From Chara braunii (taxonomy: Eukaryota > Streptophyta > Charophyceae > Charales > Characeae), in contig BFEA01000350.1 of the NCBI GenBank assembly GCA_003427395.1, forward strand, positions 1,328,220-1,363,080: a DNA stretch of 34,861 nucleotides, read 5' to 3'. The translations under genes and the position numbers were made by a program. Within the stretch, counting starts at the first letter, position 1, and each line of letters begins with the position of its first letter. This document shows positions 10,140 to 21,569 of this stretch, in pieces. The notes beneath the pieces were generated by a model. That model was not told where the DNA came from. It worked only from the letters and a program-made list of their open reading frames with translations, and made no database searches.

Positions 10140-11000
10140 GAGCCTATTTACTTTGGCCGGCGGGACACTCCACCTGAAAGGCGGGAATGTCGCGCGGACC
10201 GAACGGAGTGTCCTTCAGCCGTTCAATATCGTGAGGGGTAACCCCTCGCGATGAGTTCCTTCGGCCATTCAATATCGAGAGGCCGGAGCCGCGGGTACCA
10301 CGTATGATTGGCATCGGTGGTTGGCATAGGATTGACATGCGGCCGCGCGGTTTTATATCAGAGCCTTGCGAGCGACATCTCGCCGCCCCAGCGTCTAAAG
10401 GTTATGGGATTGACGGGTTCGCGCGTGAGTGTCGCGTTTGGATTATTGCGGGCTGCCGACACCAACCGTAAAGGGGAGGGTACCCCAAGGTCACGATTTT
10501 TCTTTTAAGGCAAGGAGGGCCCTTGCCCTAGCCCCTCTTATTGTTTTGGTGTGTGCCCTGTCTGCTCGTTAGGGATTTTTATGGTTGGACGTTGTAGTCC
10601 GTGGCAGCCGTCAAAGTCGAACCCCTTGACTTTCGCCCAGGCCCCGGGGAGGACTCACCCCTAGGGCCGCGAGAGACGACTACCACCACAGGCATGGGCC
10701 TGTGTACCACTCACTCTGCATAAGGGTGCAGAAGAGGGTGTGTGATCTTCAACCGCGCATGGCGGTTGTCCAGCGTCGAGAGATTAACCCTCACAGCGCG
10801 TGTCAGCCGACACTTGAGTGTCGAACGCGACCCTCGAGATTAACGGGGACCGTGTGAGTATGGGTACTACATGGTACGCCATCATTGCGACCGCTTGCGT
10901 GCGCTTGCATTGCGAGTCGATACGAGTTAGCTCTGCGACCGCGCGGTTTTATACTGAGTCTCACGCACGACGCTTATCCGATTTTCGCGTCGGAAAGTTA
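10140..11000. repeat. Copy A palindromic module, two diverged units
   Basis: Two related GC-rich units lie at about 10140-10445 and 10745-11000. Shared landmarks are a GCGCGGTTTTATA block (10345 and 10939) and a GGTAC...ACG...CATNGG block. Hairpins include ATCGTGAGGGGT with ACCCCTCGCGAT at 10228-10252, CGACACT with AGTGTCG at 10809-10824, CAACCGC with GCGGTTG near 10750-10768, and TCTGCA with TGCAGA near 10715-10734. A 20-bp direct repeat centred on TTCAATATCG lies at 10216 and 10262. B carries the same duplicated arrangement. Confidence 0.7.
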
Positions 11001-11069
11001 GGGGACGACTACTGAAGGGGCTAGGAGCGTTGTCACGTTGTTTGCGTTGTGTCGTTCTGTGTGTATGTG

Positions 11070-11545
11070 TGCGCGTTGTTGTCATGTGGTCATTAGAGTG
11101 GTGTGTGCGTGGTGTGTGGGATACGTCCTAGTCGACCCACGCCGGACCGCGCTTGGGACTTCAGCCCCCCAAGATGTCCGTTCGCGTGAGGGTCCGATAG
11201 GCGTATTACCGCGCGTACCCCCTATGCTACAACGAATGAGAAACGCCCTCGGCTGGTCCACCTCTGCGATTGAAACTGATTAGCTTTCGTACTGTGGACT
11301 GGTAGCTCGACGGGGATACGCCCACCGATGGGAGGTGACAGCTCCCGTAAGGTGGAGGTAAGTCGTGCCTCGCGTAGGCCCTATCCTGTCGTAGGGGCTC
11401 GCGAGAGGTATGGTTGGCGCACTCGGCCGGAGCGGCCTAAGGAAGCTCCATTGGCATGTTATATCGAGGTTGATCCAACTCCTGCGTGACGCGGCCGAGA
11501 GGATCCCGCGCCGCCGCATGAGGTGCCGGACCGATGCGCTAGACA
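11070..11545 (-). repeat. Copy A 5' conserved module and 5' terminus
   Basis: This is the best-conserved stretch among the three copies. In element orientation it begins TGTCTAGCGCATCGG at 11545, passes GGCGCGGGATCC (around 11512-11500), then GCCGCTCCGGCCGAGTGCGC and CGAGGGCGTTTCTC. Copy C keeps TGTCGAGCGCATCGG and CGAGGGCGTTTGCTCG. An 88-codon minus-strand frame (11280-11546) and a 66-codon frame in B (26374-26574) share about 50 residues. C has stops in it, and the A/B differences are mostly amino-acid-changing, so I do not call a gene. Confidence 0.8.
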
Positions 11546-12280
11546 CCGTTAACCGATTGTGTGTAGAACAAAGGATTCAACAAAGAATTTGTGAAAACCA
11601 AACAAAGAAAATGTTGGGTTTGAGCATTGTTTTTTACACTTTTCGGAAGTCCAAATTTTTGGCTATTTCAACACAATTTGAAGTTACGCAAAATAAAGGG
11701 AAAAAACAAAAAAACGATTTTGAGAGAATCGCTCAGTAGGGCCAAACGCAACGGGCTTTAACACCCAAGAGAAGTACTTAGTCTTGTTGATGCACCCCAA
11801 CTTCAACGGGTCCAAAAATTTAAAGTTTTTTACATTTTTATTACCTGTGGAATTATGTTTTTCATAGTTCTAAAAAAAAATTGAAATTGCACGCTCGAAA
11901 GCGACAGTTATGCAAAGACACTTAAGTTTTCAATCATTTTTATCTAAGCGGGAAGAGATGAGACAAAAAAAAATTGTTCTAGTTTTTTTCTCCTTAGAAA
12001 TCACGCACATGACTTAAAGGATTGTATGAAGTTTGTCTCCAGAAACTACTTTTCATTCATTCATTCGAAATCGACTTTGAACCTCTTCAACAGAACAGTT
12101 GTAATTTTTGTCAAGGAAGACACCGTGGTTTGGAGCCCTGTAACGTCATTGTTGCAAATGTGAACGTTTGCCAACTTGTTAAGACCACATCGTGGTGTTT
12201 TCAAGAGGATTTGTGAAAGCGTACGTTTTAGCGATAATTTTATCGACAACCTTATAACCCGTTGACTTCTTAGGCTATGA
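11546..12280. other. AT-rich spacer right of copy A
   Basis: It opens with the right target duplication CCGT (11546-11549). The rest is AT-rich with homopolymer runs. The 64- and 62-codon frames at 12022-12249 overlap on opposite strands and are not recognised. Confidence 0.55.
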
Positions 12281-12760
12281 CATGAAACGACTTTGTGAGA
12301 ACGGTTTACAGTCCTATATCCTTGACTTCACAAGACCAACTTCATGCGACTGCCTCATAATCCTATAACTCAGGATAAGACCTGCATCGATGGTTTACAG
12401 TCCCTCGTCCTTGATTTCACAGGACAACTTCCAGCGATACCTAGAATGCTTAAAAGTCCGGCTTCCTTGGCTTCATTGGACAAGATTTATTACGACCTCT
12501 CTGAAAACGCTTTGTACTCCTTCTCCTTCACTCACAAGACGAGACTTTCGGCAACCTCACTGAGAATGGTTATTAATCCTACGTCACTGAATGCAATGGA
12601 CATGATTGTCGATCAAACTACTAAGAAAAGTTTGTATAAATGGTCTCGTTGCCAACGCGTTTTTCGTCTCTGGAGATCTATACTATTGACTTTGTCGAAA
12701 TGGTCTCGTTGCCAACACGTTTTTCGTCTCTGGAGATCTAAATGCAACGTTTATTAACTA
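12281..12760. repeat. Two small tandem duplications (about 92 bp and 61 bp)
   Basis: A diverged pair at about 12297-12340 and 12388-12432 shares GGTTTACAGTCC and CCTTGACTTCACAAGA-like text. A sharper 61-bp pair at 12638-12750 shares AAATGGTCTCGTTGCCAAC and GTTTTTCGTCTCTGGAGATC with one change. A 137-codon plus-strand frame (12344-12757) runs through both. It repeats KWSRCQxVFRLWRS because of the 61-bp unit and matches no family I know. Confidence 0.75.
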
Positions 12761-12894
12761 TAACTTTTTGCAAGGTGACAGAATCTCGTCGACAATCATG
12801 CAACGTCGGGTTTGTTTAAGGCGGTTTTTCCACTTTCTGTTAGGTGACAACGTCTCGTCTACCGTCATGCTAGTACCTTTGCAATTGACAAATG

Positions 12895-13560
12895 CGAAAT
12901 GAAAATCAGATCTAAAAGCAAGACTTCATTAATTGAATCCTGAAAACAGTCCCGAAATAACTGGCCAGAATTATATATATAGGTACAACTTTCAAGTTAT
13001 TTTTGAACCTCGAGAACAAACCCAAAATAATTGATTCGTTTGATCACTTTGTCAAGACCAGTAAAAAGGGAAGGGGCGCAAGGGGATCATCGAGCTACCA
13101 CCGTGACCCGACATGTTAAAAAATATTGGACTCGATGTTTTTACTTATGACTTGTAAGACGGAACGTTCAGCCCGATGAACGAAATGATAATATCGTTCT
13201 TGTTAACAAAAAAAAATAAAATTACAAAGAGAGATAAGACTTCATTTCTTGAATCCCTGAAACATACTCGAAATAACTATCAAATTTACCAATACCAAAA
13301 TAAAGGGGAGATAAACTGAAGGAATCAACGGGCTAGGGGCCTGCCCGATAAGTTGAAAATTATTGCGTTCGATCTATTTCCTAGTTACTTGTCAGGGGGA
13401 GTTTTCATCCCACTGACCACGTCCATCTGAGTGTCCTTTCTAATAGCACGCTCGGAATGAAATTTATTAAAGACAAAACACATTTTTTGAACACCGAAAA
13501 CAAGCCTGAAGTACTAGCCCTCCTCCAAAATTATTTCTTGAACTACGGAAAAACAATGTA
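12895..13560. repeat. About 300-bp diverged tandem repeat (three units)
   Basis: Units start near 12897, 13215 and 13457. Each has a text like AAGACTTCATTNNTTGAATC, then CTGAAAACANNCCCGAAATA, followed in the first two by GGGGATNATCGA/AATCAACGGGC and a TTGAAAATTATTG-like block. Divergence is high. The third unit is partial. Confidence 0.6.
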
Positions 13561-13593
13561 TTTCTCATTCTTTATTTTTCATGCACTTTGTGG

Positions 13594-13613
13594 TTATTAT
13601 ATATATATATATT
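13594..13613. repeat. (TA)n microsatellite
   Basis: A run of alternating T and A inside AT-rich spacer. The neighbouring pyrimidine-rich part (13620-13740) gives the open frames at 13457-13820, which look like chance. Confidence 0.85.
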
Positions 13614-13839
13614 TTCTCATTTTCAGGTTTTTCCGTCCTCTATATTTTTACATTCATTTTCACCATCGTTTTCCCCCCCCTACCTCCTCCTTCATGTCGC
13701 GCTTCTCCGCCTCTTCCCTTTCCGATCTCATATTTCCGCAAGCTAGCTCGACAACAAGATTTGGTATGTTTTTTTATCTCACACTTTGATAAAATAGGAA
13801 GTTACATTCAAACGTCTTAAAATTTATTTTAAAATCAGA

Positions 13840-14910
13840 AGGGTCCATTACATGATGACGTACCCACAATTTTATCATAATTCTTATTTGTATGTTGACA
13901 TACCTACGATTCTAAAATTAGAACGTCCTTGACCTGCTGACGTACCCGATGAACAAGCCCCCAAAGCCCCAAAATTTTTCTAAACTTTCAAATTGACGTT
14001 CGAAACCCCTATTTAATTAACATAATTTCAAACTGTTGAGTTAGACCCCTAAATTGATGTGTGAGGCCCCGAAAGTAATTTCAAAACCCCAAAATTGACG
14101 TTCAAACCCCCCAAAAAATTTAAGTATCCACGAACTGATAGATTGAAGCTGAAGTTGACATGTCAAACCCCCAAATTGACATTCAAACCTCCTAAATAAT
14201 TTAAGTGCTCCCAAATTCGTAGGTTTGACCGCTCAATTGATTCGTCAGAACCCCTAAGTAATTTGGAAGCACCCGAACTTACGTTCCACCCAAACTTATG
14301 TTCGGGAGGTTAGACCCCTAAATTAACGCACCGTCAAAGTAATTTCTAAGCCCCAAACTGACGTTCGGGAGCCCTGATTTATTTACTTAAATTTAAACTA
14401 ATCGGTTCAATTTCAAAATTGATGATTCAAACCCCTAAAGTAATTTCTAAACCCTGAAACAAATTTTAAGGGTGCTCCTTCAATTTACGTAAATTCAAAT
14501 TGACCGAATGGACCCTTCAATTAATGCGTCAGACCAAGTAATTTGTAAAGTCCTTAAAGCCACATAATAATTTTACTTCTCCCAAATTGGTAGGCTAACC
14601 CCTAAATTGACGCGTCATACGTTTCAATTGATGCGCCAGACCTCAAAAGTAATTTTTAAACCCTCAAACTAACGTTCGGAGCCCCATACAATACACGTAA
14701 CTTCAAAATGAGAGGTTGGACCCCTCAATTGATACACTAGACCCCCAAAGTGATTTCTAAACACCCAAACTGACGTTCGGAAACCTCTAAAAAAAATATT
14801 TTACCCCCAAACTGGTAGGTTGGACCCGTAAATTGATGAGTTACACCAAATTCATTTCTAAATATTCAAACGGACGTTCGGGACCCCCTGTTAAACCACA
14901 ACTACCTCGT
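13840..14910. repeat. CCCC-rich satellite, about 105-bp units (block 1)
   Basis: Diverged tandem units follow the pattern TTTACGTAACTTCAAACTG, TAGGTTGGACCCCTAAATTG, ATGCGTCAGACCCCCAAAGT, AATTTCTAAACCCCCAAACT and GACGTTCGGAACCCC. The spacing between equivalent points (for example GGTTGGACCC near 14713 and 14816) is about 103 bp. The same satellite reappears at 15620-15910, 16685-16901 and 24861-25235. The last two stretches are the two sides of the site where copy C sits. Confidence 0.85.
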
Positions 14911-15610
14911 GGTTTTAAATAGAGGGGAGCAGTAGCACACTCCATCAGGGCTACCGATAATATTGTGAGGGAAAGTGACGGGTTGCCAAGATTGGAAAAT
15001 CTCTTGAGTTACCCCGACGATTTGTTTTGCAATTGAAATGATATTTTTTCATTTTTTTAAATATTTTTTTTAGAAGGATCACAATGAAATTTGCATACCA
15101 TCCAATTACCAAACTTTTTGGATTGCGGAAAAATCACTAAAGTCGGGATACTTTTCCCATGTGCCGACACATGAAAAAAAAAAAAAAAAACAGTAAAATA
15201 AAATATTGGATTAATTGACGCGATATTTATTTCATGATCTTAAATATTTTTTTATTTTTTGTTTATACAGTTAATTTGCAAAGTTGTCGAGTCATCCTTC
15301 TAAGTAGAAAAAATCACAGAAGTTGAAGTACTTTTCCTATTGGCCAACACGTGCCAGAATCATAGAAATGAAAAATGCATTGAAACTGCATGATATTTAC
15401 TTCATTATCTAAATTTTTTTTTTTAGAACGATTATATTACTTAATTGACATTATCTGAATTTTTCATATTTTGTCTTCAATTTTTATGAGCGAGAAAAAT
15501 CATCGAAGTTTGCAGTTGAAAATCCTGGGAATAGGCCGGCCTGCAATTATCGGTCACAGTCCACCCAAAAAACTTGGTCCGTAAGGCTAGGAAAATTGAA
15601 TTTATGTGGC
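14911..15610. repeat. About 190-bp AT-rich diverged tandem repeat (three units)
   Basis: After a short unique lead, three units share TTCATNATCTTAAATATTTT-like text, a polyT, AAAAATCACTAAAGTCGGGA (variants ACAGAAGTTGAAG and CATCGAAGTTTGCAG) and TACTTTTCCCATGTGCCGAC. Units lie at about 15035-15180, 15225-15365 and 15400-15520. No coding potential is seen. Confidence 0.6.
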
Positions 15611-15915
15611 GGGGGTATTGATGGCTTAATACACGTAACTTCAAACAAATAGGTTGGATCCGTAAATTGATATGTTAGACCACCAAACTAATATATAAAC
15701 CTCAAAATTGACGTTCAAACCCACTATTAATTTACGTAACTTCAAAGTTATAGCTTGGAACCCCTAATTGGTACGTCAAACCTCGAAAGTCATTTCGAAA
15801 TCCTAATAAACGTTAGGGATCCCCAACTACTTTACATAATTTCAAATTGTTAGGTTACCCCTGAAGTAATTTCTAAGCCCCCAAACTAACGTTCAATCCC
15901 CTTAAACCTCGATTA
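15611..15915. repeat. CCCC-rich satellite, block 2
   Basis: Same satellite as 13840-14910, with TAGGTTGGATCC, GACGTTCAAACCC and TTTACGTAACTTC landmarks. It resumes after the insertion of the 190-bp repeats. Confidence 0.8.
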
Positions 15916-16680
15916 CCACCGATCCTCTTTTTGCCAACTCTGATTTTCAGTGCGCGTTAAGTTTTGTCGAGCGTAGGTCTCCTTTCGTTATTTTTGCGGT
16001 ACTCAAAAAAAAAAAAAACTCAAAATAACACTCAAAAATGAAAAAGGCGCGAACGAAATCAATAGAACGAAGAAAAATAAAAACAAATAAATAACCATGC
16101 AGACACTATTTCAGGTAGATTCATCAGCCTGAGTAGTGGTGTATGTGTGCAATCTGTCAGTGTTCGTGACATGCGCCCTCCTTCACTAGGAGGGCACTGA
16201 AACATAGATATTACAAGAAAAACAAAAGAAGAGTAAATCTGAATCTAACACGATTTGTGGTTTAATACATTATTGTCCATACGTCTGTGAGCAGAATTTC
16301 AATACAATCTTCCACGACGTTCTAAGTTTCAAGACAATTTTTTTTTTTTTTTTTTTTTTGTCAGGGGTCATGGAATGTGTACTACCTTATTGACAAAACA
16401 ATGAAACTGAGCAATGAGAATAAAAATTAAAACAGAAAAAATGAAACATGAAACCAGACTAAATTGCGGTTGGATACATTACTCTGAGTACAGATGTGAG
16501 TAAGATGCAATCAACGGTTTCCCCGACGTCATCCCTTTCAATACAATTGCTTCTTATTGTTTTTTTTTTTAAAACGGGTGCACAAAGTCCAAACATTTGC
16601 TTTAAGCTCAACCTCTTCTAGAACTTAGAAAACTGCGGTGTGACGTATATTCTCGTTTTTTCCAACATTGAGAGAGGTAG
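15916..16680. repeat. About 225-bp diverged duplication with a perfect hairpin
   Basis: Segments at about 16200-16345 and 16420-16560 share AAACATAGATATTACAAG/AAACATGAAACC, CTAACACGATTTGTGGTTTA/CTAAATTGCGGTTGGATA, ATACATTA and TTTCAATACAAT. Ahead of the first is a perfect stem-loop at 16175-16195, GCCCTCCT with AGGAGGGC and a 5-nt loop. Polyadenine and polythymine runs mark 16003-16018 and 16339-16359. No gene is seen. Confidence 0.6.
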
Positions 16681-16684
16681 TGGC

Positions 16685-16905
16685 AATTTCAATAATTTTA
16701 ATACCCCCAAATTGACAGGTTAAACTCGTTATTGATGTGTTAGACACCCAAAGTACATTCTAAAACCCTATAGTTACTTTAAAACCCCAAAATAACTTTA
16801 ATACCCCCGAATTGATAAGTTGGACCCCCATAACTATTGCGTTATAACCCGAAAGCAAAATCTAAGAACACAAAGTAACATTCGAAATCCCAAAATGATT
16901 TACGT
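16685..16905. repeat. CCCC-rich satellite, block 3, ending in the target duplication of copy C
   Basis: The satellite is broken after AAAATGATTTACGT. The ACGT at 16902-16905 is repeated at 24857-24860 on the far side of copy C, after which the satellite resumes with AACTTCAAACTG. Intact units elsewhere read TTTACGTAACTTC, so one ACGT is the ancestral state. Confidence 0.8.
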
Positions 16906-17460
16906 TGTCGAGCGCATCGGCCCCCGCTTTTTCTTGCGAAGAGGCGGAAAACCCAAAAAAAAGCAAAACACATATACAACTCAGGGATGATGCATAAATA
17001 ATCCCACGAGTCGCCAAGACGGTAGTGGTCGCGTTGTTCCTTTGCCGCTCTAGCCGGGTGCGCCAGCTGTACATCCCTCGGTCCCTTACGACAGGATAGG
17101 TTCCCACGGGGCATAAACTTTCCTTCCCTAAGGGGCTGTCACCAACCTTAAGGGCGTATCCCTACCGAGTTACTGACCCATGTGCAAAATCTTTTATATG
17201 CAATCGCAGAGATGAATCAGTCGAGGGCGTTTGCTCGCTTGCTGTAGTATAGGTACACGCGATTAAAACGCCTATTGAACCCGGACGTCGTTCGTCACTT
17301 AGGGCGTTGATCTCCTAAGGATGAAACGTACACCTGTCGACTGGGGCGGTCTCAACCAAGCGTGAGAACCACAACTTAACCGTAATCCCATACATACAAT
17401 ACTCACACAATTATACATACATGCATATATATTGTCAAATAGAACTGCCCCGTAAACCGT
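16906..17460 (+). repeat. Copy C 5' terminus and conserved 5' module
   Basis: TGTCGAGCGCATCGG is followed at 17044-17300 by GCCGCTCTAGCCGGGTGCGC, CCCTTACGACAGGATAGG, ATGCAATCGCAGAGATGAAT, CGAGGGCGTTTGCTCG and CGCCTATTGAACCCG, all matching B at 26420-26665. The frame that is open in A and B has several stops here. Confidence 0.82.
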
Positions 17461-20400
17461 AGGCAGAGAGGGAGAAGAGGACAACAAACGAGGGGCTGTG
17501 ATATATATATATATATATATATATATAACTTATCAAGGCAAAGTCACACATGCCTTCAATACAACAATACATATATAAAAGAAAATCATCTCAGCAATCA
17601 TCATTGTAAAACCACGGTTCAATATTTAACATGATTGATTTCGTCTGATGAAAAAATCACGCTAATGTAATCCCTCCTCGTCGTTGATGTAGTCTTAAAA
17701 TACATAGAGATTTCTATTGAAGACACATGAAGAATTTTTTTTTAATCCTTTAAACTGAAGCCTGTAATCAGACCTCTTATGTATGATTTCAGAGTCGGGT
17801 TTCAGGTTGCGCTGTAAGATGCAACTTGAAGTTTTTCATACTAGTGTTTTACAAAAATGTCTAAAGGTGACTGCAGGCCGAAAAAATATTTGTTTACTTT
17901 TCCTTTCTTGTGTATTTACCCCTTAACGATGTCAAGGCATGATAGTGAAATCATCTGGGTAGTCTGAATACTATCAATCTGACGACCCTATCTACATTGA
18001 GTGTTTTTGCTTTTGTTTTTTAGATTACCTCGTAAAGTCATAAGTCATATGGCTTCCTCGACAAGATTAGTCTATGCGAGGTGTCTTTCTGAAATCTTAG
18101 TAAGATTTTCATAAAACAATGTTTAGCCCTGGTAAACCCGTCGTCCTCCGCATACCTGATCCTCCAACAAATCGAATCTCGCAAGCTCGTCATCGTCGAA
18201 TACTAGGATCGTCATCCGTCAACCTCGCAGAACTCTAACAGTTCGAGTACCATAGAGGGAGATCATCGGTGAGGCTAGTTTCCACACTATGACTAGAAGA
18301 AGCCGACTCAATCTAAATAGGTGTCGAGTCTCTGTATCCCGGATCCGGATGAAGCCGAAACCTCTACCAGACGAGGTAATTTTGACACTCACAATGACTC
18401 GAGAGAGACAAGGAATGTTATTCGTGTGGTGGATATACAAGGTATACCCATAAAATTCTTAAGGAGCTTGAGTCGTTTTGACCCAAAAATCAGCGCAAGT
18501 ATTAGGAAAAAATCCCTCGCCGTTTTTTAGTATGCCGATGAAGCCGATCCACTGGGTAGGAGTGTCGTCTTGAACCCTCAAAAGCCACTCTGCTCCTCTG
18601 ATCAAACCGTCATCGTGTGAATCGCGCACAAGAAGATATCTGACCAATGTTAGATCTCGTCGTCCGCCGTCCATCTGCTCACAGAGAAAACCACAATTAA
18701 GAATTGATCAGCAAAAACAGTCGGTGCTCCTCGCTTTCGAATTCTGCCATAGAGAAAACAGTTCGTCTGAAGCGCCGAAATTTGCCTTCTAGTGTCCGAG
18801 GATAATGGTGAACATAGTTGAAAGGTTCGTGTTGCTGGAAATGCAGCAGAATAATTAGAAAAAATCATTTTACTTCAGGAATATTCCCCACGTGTCGCCC
18901 TGACCATTCGCTCTGCCGAAATATTAGATATGCATCCGTAAAGTTTCGTCGAAGGGCGAACCCATATCGAATAATGTCTCATCCGTAGGCAGTGCTGATT
19001 AAATAACTTATTGAAGGTCGTCTCACATTTCCTCGTCAAAATCGTGGTCTATCCCTTCCGGGAAACACGACAAACGGATCGTATGATAGTTGTCCTGCCT
19101 ACATTAAGCCGAACCCGTTGTATTCAGAGCTTGATATTCATTCACTTGCCCAATCACGTGTGTGAATAAGAGTTACTATCACCGTCTCTCACGTCATCTG
19201 TAAAATTTGAATAACTTTTGTCAAAAGGGTTGCAACTTGGCCAAAGTATTGCGAATTGTTTTTATTTCCTTTAAGACAACCGATTTATCCTATGCTCCAA
19301 GGAGTCGTCGCAGATAGCCCAGTCGATTTCAATAAGTGGTTATGTCAAACCTTTCTCTCACTGACTTTTCAAAGCGATTAACTTAAATTCTCTTGGACCG
19401 ATGCGAGCATTATAATATAGAATGAGTCGTCGATACATCCATCTTATCTCATGATGGAAGTGAACTCGTAACTCAATGTCTTCGTATCCAAACATTATGC
19501 GTAGGTCGTTTCGGTCCCGCCGCTCGATTCAGATGAAGTTCGGTTTAAAAATTTGTTGATAAGTCGAGCTGATGAATAAGAAAGTTCGCGGTGGATTTCT
19601 TGTCTAACCACGATCCATCCTCAACCCCCGACCTGGGGGGAACACGACGATCGGGTCGTAGACTATCCGACCAACTTGTTCTAAAATTACACCTCGGCTT
19701 CCTGCTTGAACTACGTATCTCGCGGCAACCTCTCTGCTTGGAAAGAGCTTCAAGATGATTGTTACTGTAGACATCTGAAAAAAAGAACACGAGTAGTTTT
19801 TATGAGAATCATATCAGACTTCCTTTGAATTTTTCTAAATTAATAACTAATCTCACATTAAGTCAATAATGCAGATACTCTCTGATTTCATATGTCTCAT
19901 CATCAAATTCATCTACAGAAAAATATTCTGTTCGAAAGATATCAAATCTATTAACCCTTATCCGCCTCACTTGGTAAAGTAGATAAAAATGCCATCCAAT
20001 TAATCACCGCTTCATGAGTACGGGACAACCGAATAATCACCGTTCTCGTAGACATCTAGATGACAGAATAGTCACTTTGTTAAAATAAATTTTATGTATA
20101 TTAATATCTTCACCCGTACCTTTTTTTTTGCCGTGATTCTCGTGTCACGGTCCAGCCGAGAAAAGTAGTGTCTAACCGCACTCCTTCTAACACTGGTAGG
20201 TACATGAACTGTTTTTTTTTTGGCGTCAGTTCCCCATGCGTTAGTGACACCAAAGAGGACCCCTCAAAATTGTATTAATTTTCAGTATTTTCCCTGTGTA
20301 AAGGTACAGGGGGAAGTTAATTCTGATTCCTAACCGTCATGCATCCCACTCTCTAGGAAGTGGTCTGAAATGCTCCTCCTCCTCACCCGAACTAAAAATC

Positions 20401-21170
20401 GGATCTCAGAAGTCGGGTCGTCTCCACCGAATCGGCAAAGTACTCCTCTTTTAAAACGATTCACTCCGGGGCTATAACAGGGCCGGCTCCTAGAGCAAAC
20501 GAACCCCCGCCTCGAATTTTTTCTTAGAATGGGAGAGCCCTCAAACTCATAATCAAAATGACTATCTTGGATCTCTATATGAAAGAAACAACTTAGACGA
20601 ATAAGAAATGCAACGGAGGACAGAGATATAGTCGAGACTCGTTCGGAAGGTAATTCGGGATAGAAAGGGAACCTCAAGGATAATTAAATTCATTCATATT
20701 CCCCTTTCTTTATATTCCGTATTCCTTTTTCGACCCCGGCTACTTTCCTCAGTAAACTTTAAATTCCTCTCTCTGCAGATTTCTCTTTTTACGCACTTGC
20801 ATGCAAGGCAAAGTCAACATTCAACGAGTTCAACCGCAGATGCATCACCCAAGTCAGACCCAAAGTCCCACACAAACATGCCCCGTTACTCTTTCTTTCC
20901 TTTCAACCTTTCCCCGAACACCCAAAAGAAAAAAGAAGGGTCATATAATATGAGGGTGCACACAGGTGTAAGGGATCTTTGTCAACCGCTGACCTTGAGT
21001 AGCGAAAGTCCGACTACGACTTTGTACAAGTAAAATAACTCAAGTAATCGGTTCACGTTGTCGAAGAAACCGCTGCTTCCGGTAAAAACTGCGCAGGTTA
21101 CTAGTCTCGGTCGACACCCGACTCACTAGTATTTCTTGTGGCAGTCCCAGACACGAAAGCGGCAAGTCCC
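17461..21170. other. Copy C interior, mostly unassigned
   Basis: It starts with an (AT)n run at 17501-17527. The rest, about 3.6 kb, has no alignment to A or B that I can see. A diverged direct repeat pairs 19000-19140 with 19555-19700 (CACGACAAACGGATCGTATG against CACGACGATCGGGTCGTAGA). A perfect hairpin CCGTGA/TCACGG lies near 20131-20150. The 115-codon minus-strand frame at 20330-20677 is the longest here; I do not recognise it and see no start or splice context. Confidence 0.5.
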
Positions 21171-21174
21171 ATGA

Positions 21175-21305
21175 GTATCAACTAACTCCAAGTGGCCCCA
21201 CTTGTGTGCCACATAATACCAAGTGGTCCACGTTGATACCAACTGGTACCTAGTGGTTCGTGGCGATGCCCACTAGTACCAAGTGGTCCCAGGCAGTCCC
21301 ACTTC
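21175..21305. repeat. About 30-bp minisatellite with CCAAGTGG core
   Basis: Four or five diverged units share ATACCAAGTGGTCC-type text (CCAAGTGG, CCAACTGG, CCTAGTGG, CCCACTAG). It lies inside copy C just before the GGCAGC repeats. Confidence 0.7.
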
Positions 21306-21569
21306 CTCCTTTTTCACTTCCAGATGATGTCGTTTGTCCAAACAGCCTCTCATGATTTTCATTAAAAAATAAAGGACCACTCTCCCTTTCGCTAGTACCG
21401 CCTGCTTCAGTCACATGCCTCACCTAGACAATGCACGATGTCCCGCCTTTTTGTTGACGCAAAAAAAAAAAAAAATGTTACTCCCTCCCCGGTTCCCACT
21501 CAAGAATGTTAATTACTGATGTCACCGCCGACTGTCAGTACTTCCCTTCTACTTAGTTTCTACAGACGA

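Larger units (their letters stand above)
3341..11545 (-). mobile_element. Copy A of the ~8-kb TGTC...GACA element
   Basis: This 8205-bp copy lies in reverse orientation to copies B and C. On the plus strand it starts TGTCGGGGCG (3341) and ends GCGCTAGACA (11545), flanked by the perfect direct repeat CCGT at 3337-3340 and 11546-11549. It aligns to B, reverse-complemented, over nearly its whole length with the same module order. Blocks of high similarity (for example 11070-11511 against 26341-26790, and 10060-10110 against 27750-27800) alternate with stretches that barely align. No frame longer than about 115 codons exists and no transposase, integrase or reverse transcriptase motif is seen. 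TG...CA ends with a 4-bp duplication point to a retroviral-type integrase supplied in trans. A solo LTR of unusual size is the main alternative. Confidence 0.88.

Noticed and set aside
11280-11546. Conserved small protein shared by A (88 codons, minus strand) and B (26374-26574)
   Set aside because: The shared peptide follows from DNA identity. Most A/B differences change the amino acid, and copy C has stops in the frame.
13840-14910. CRISPR-like array in the regularly spaced CCCC blocks
   Set aside because: The whole unit repeats with divergence and has no unique spacers of fixed length; the context is eukaryotic. It is a satellite.
20330-20677. 115-codon minus-strand frame as a gene
   Set aside because: No recognisable domain, no counterpart in A or B, and it lies in the interior of an inserted element.
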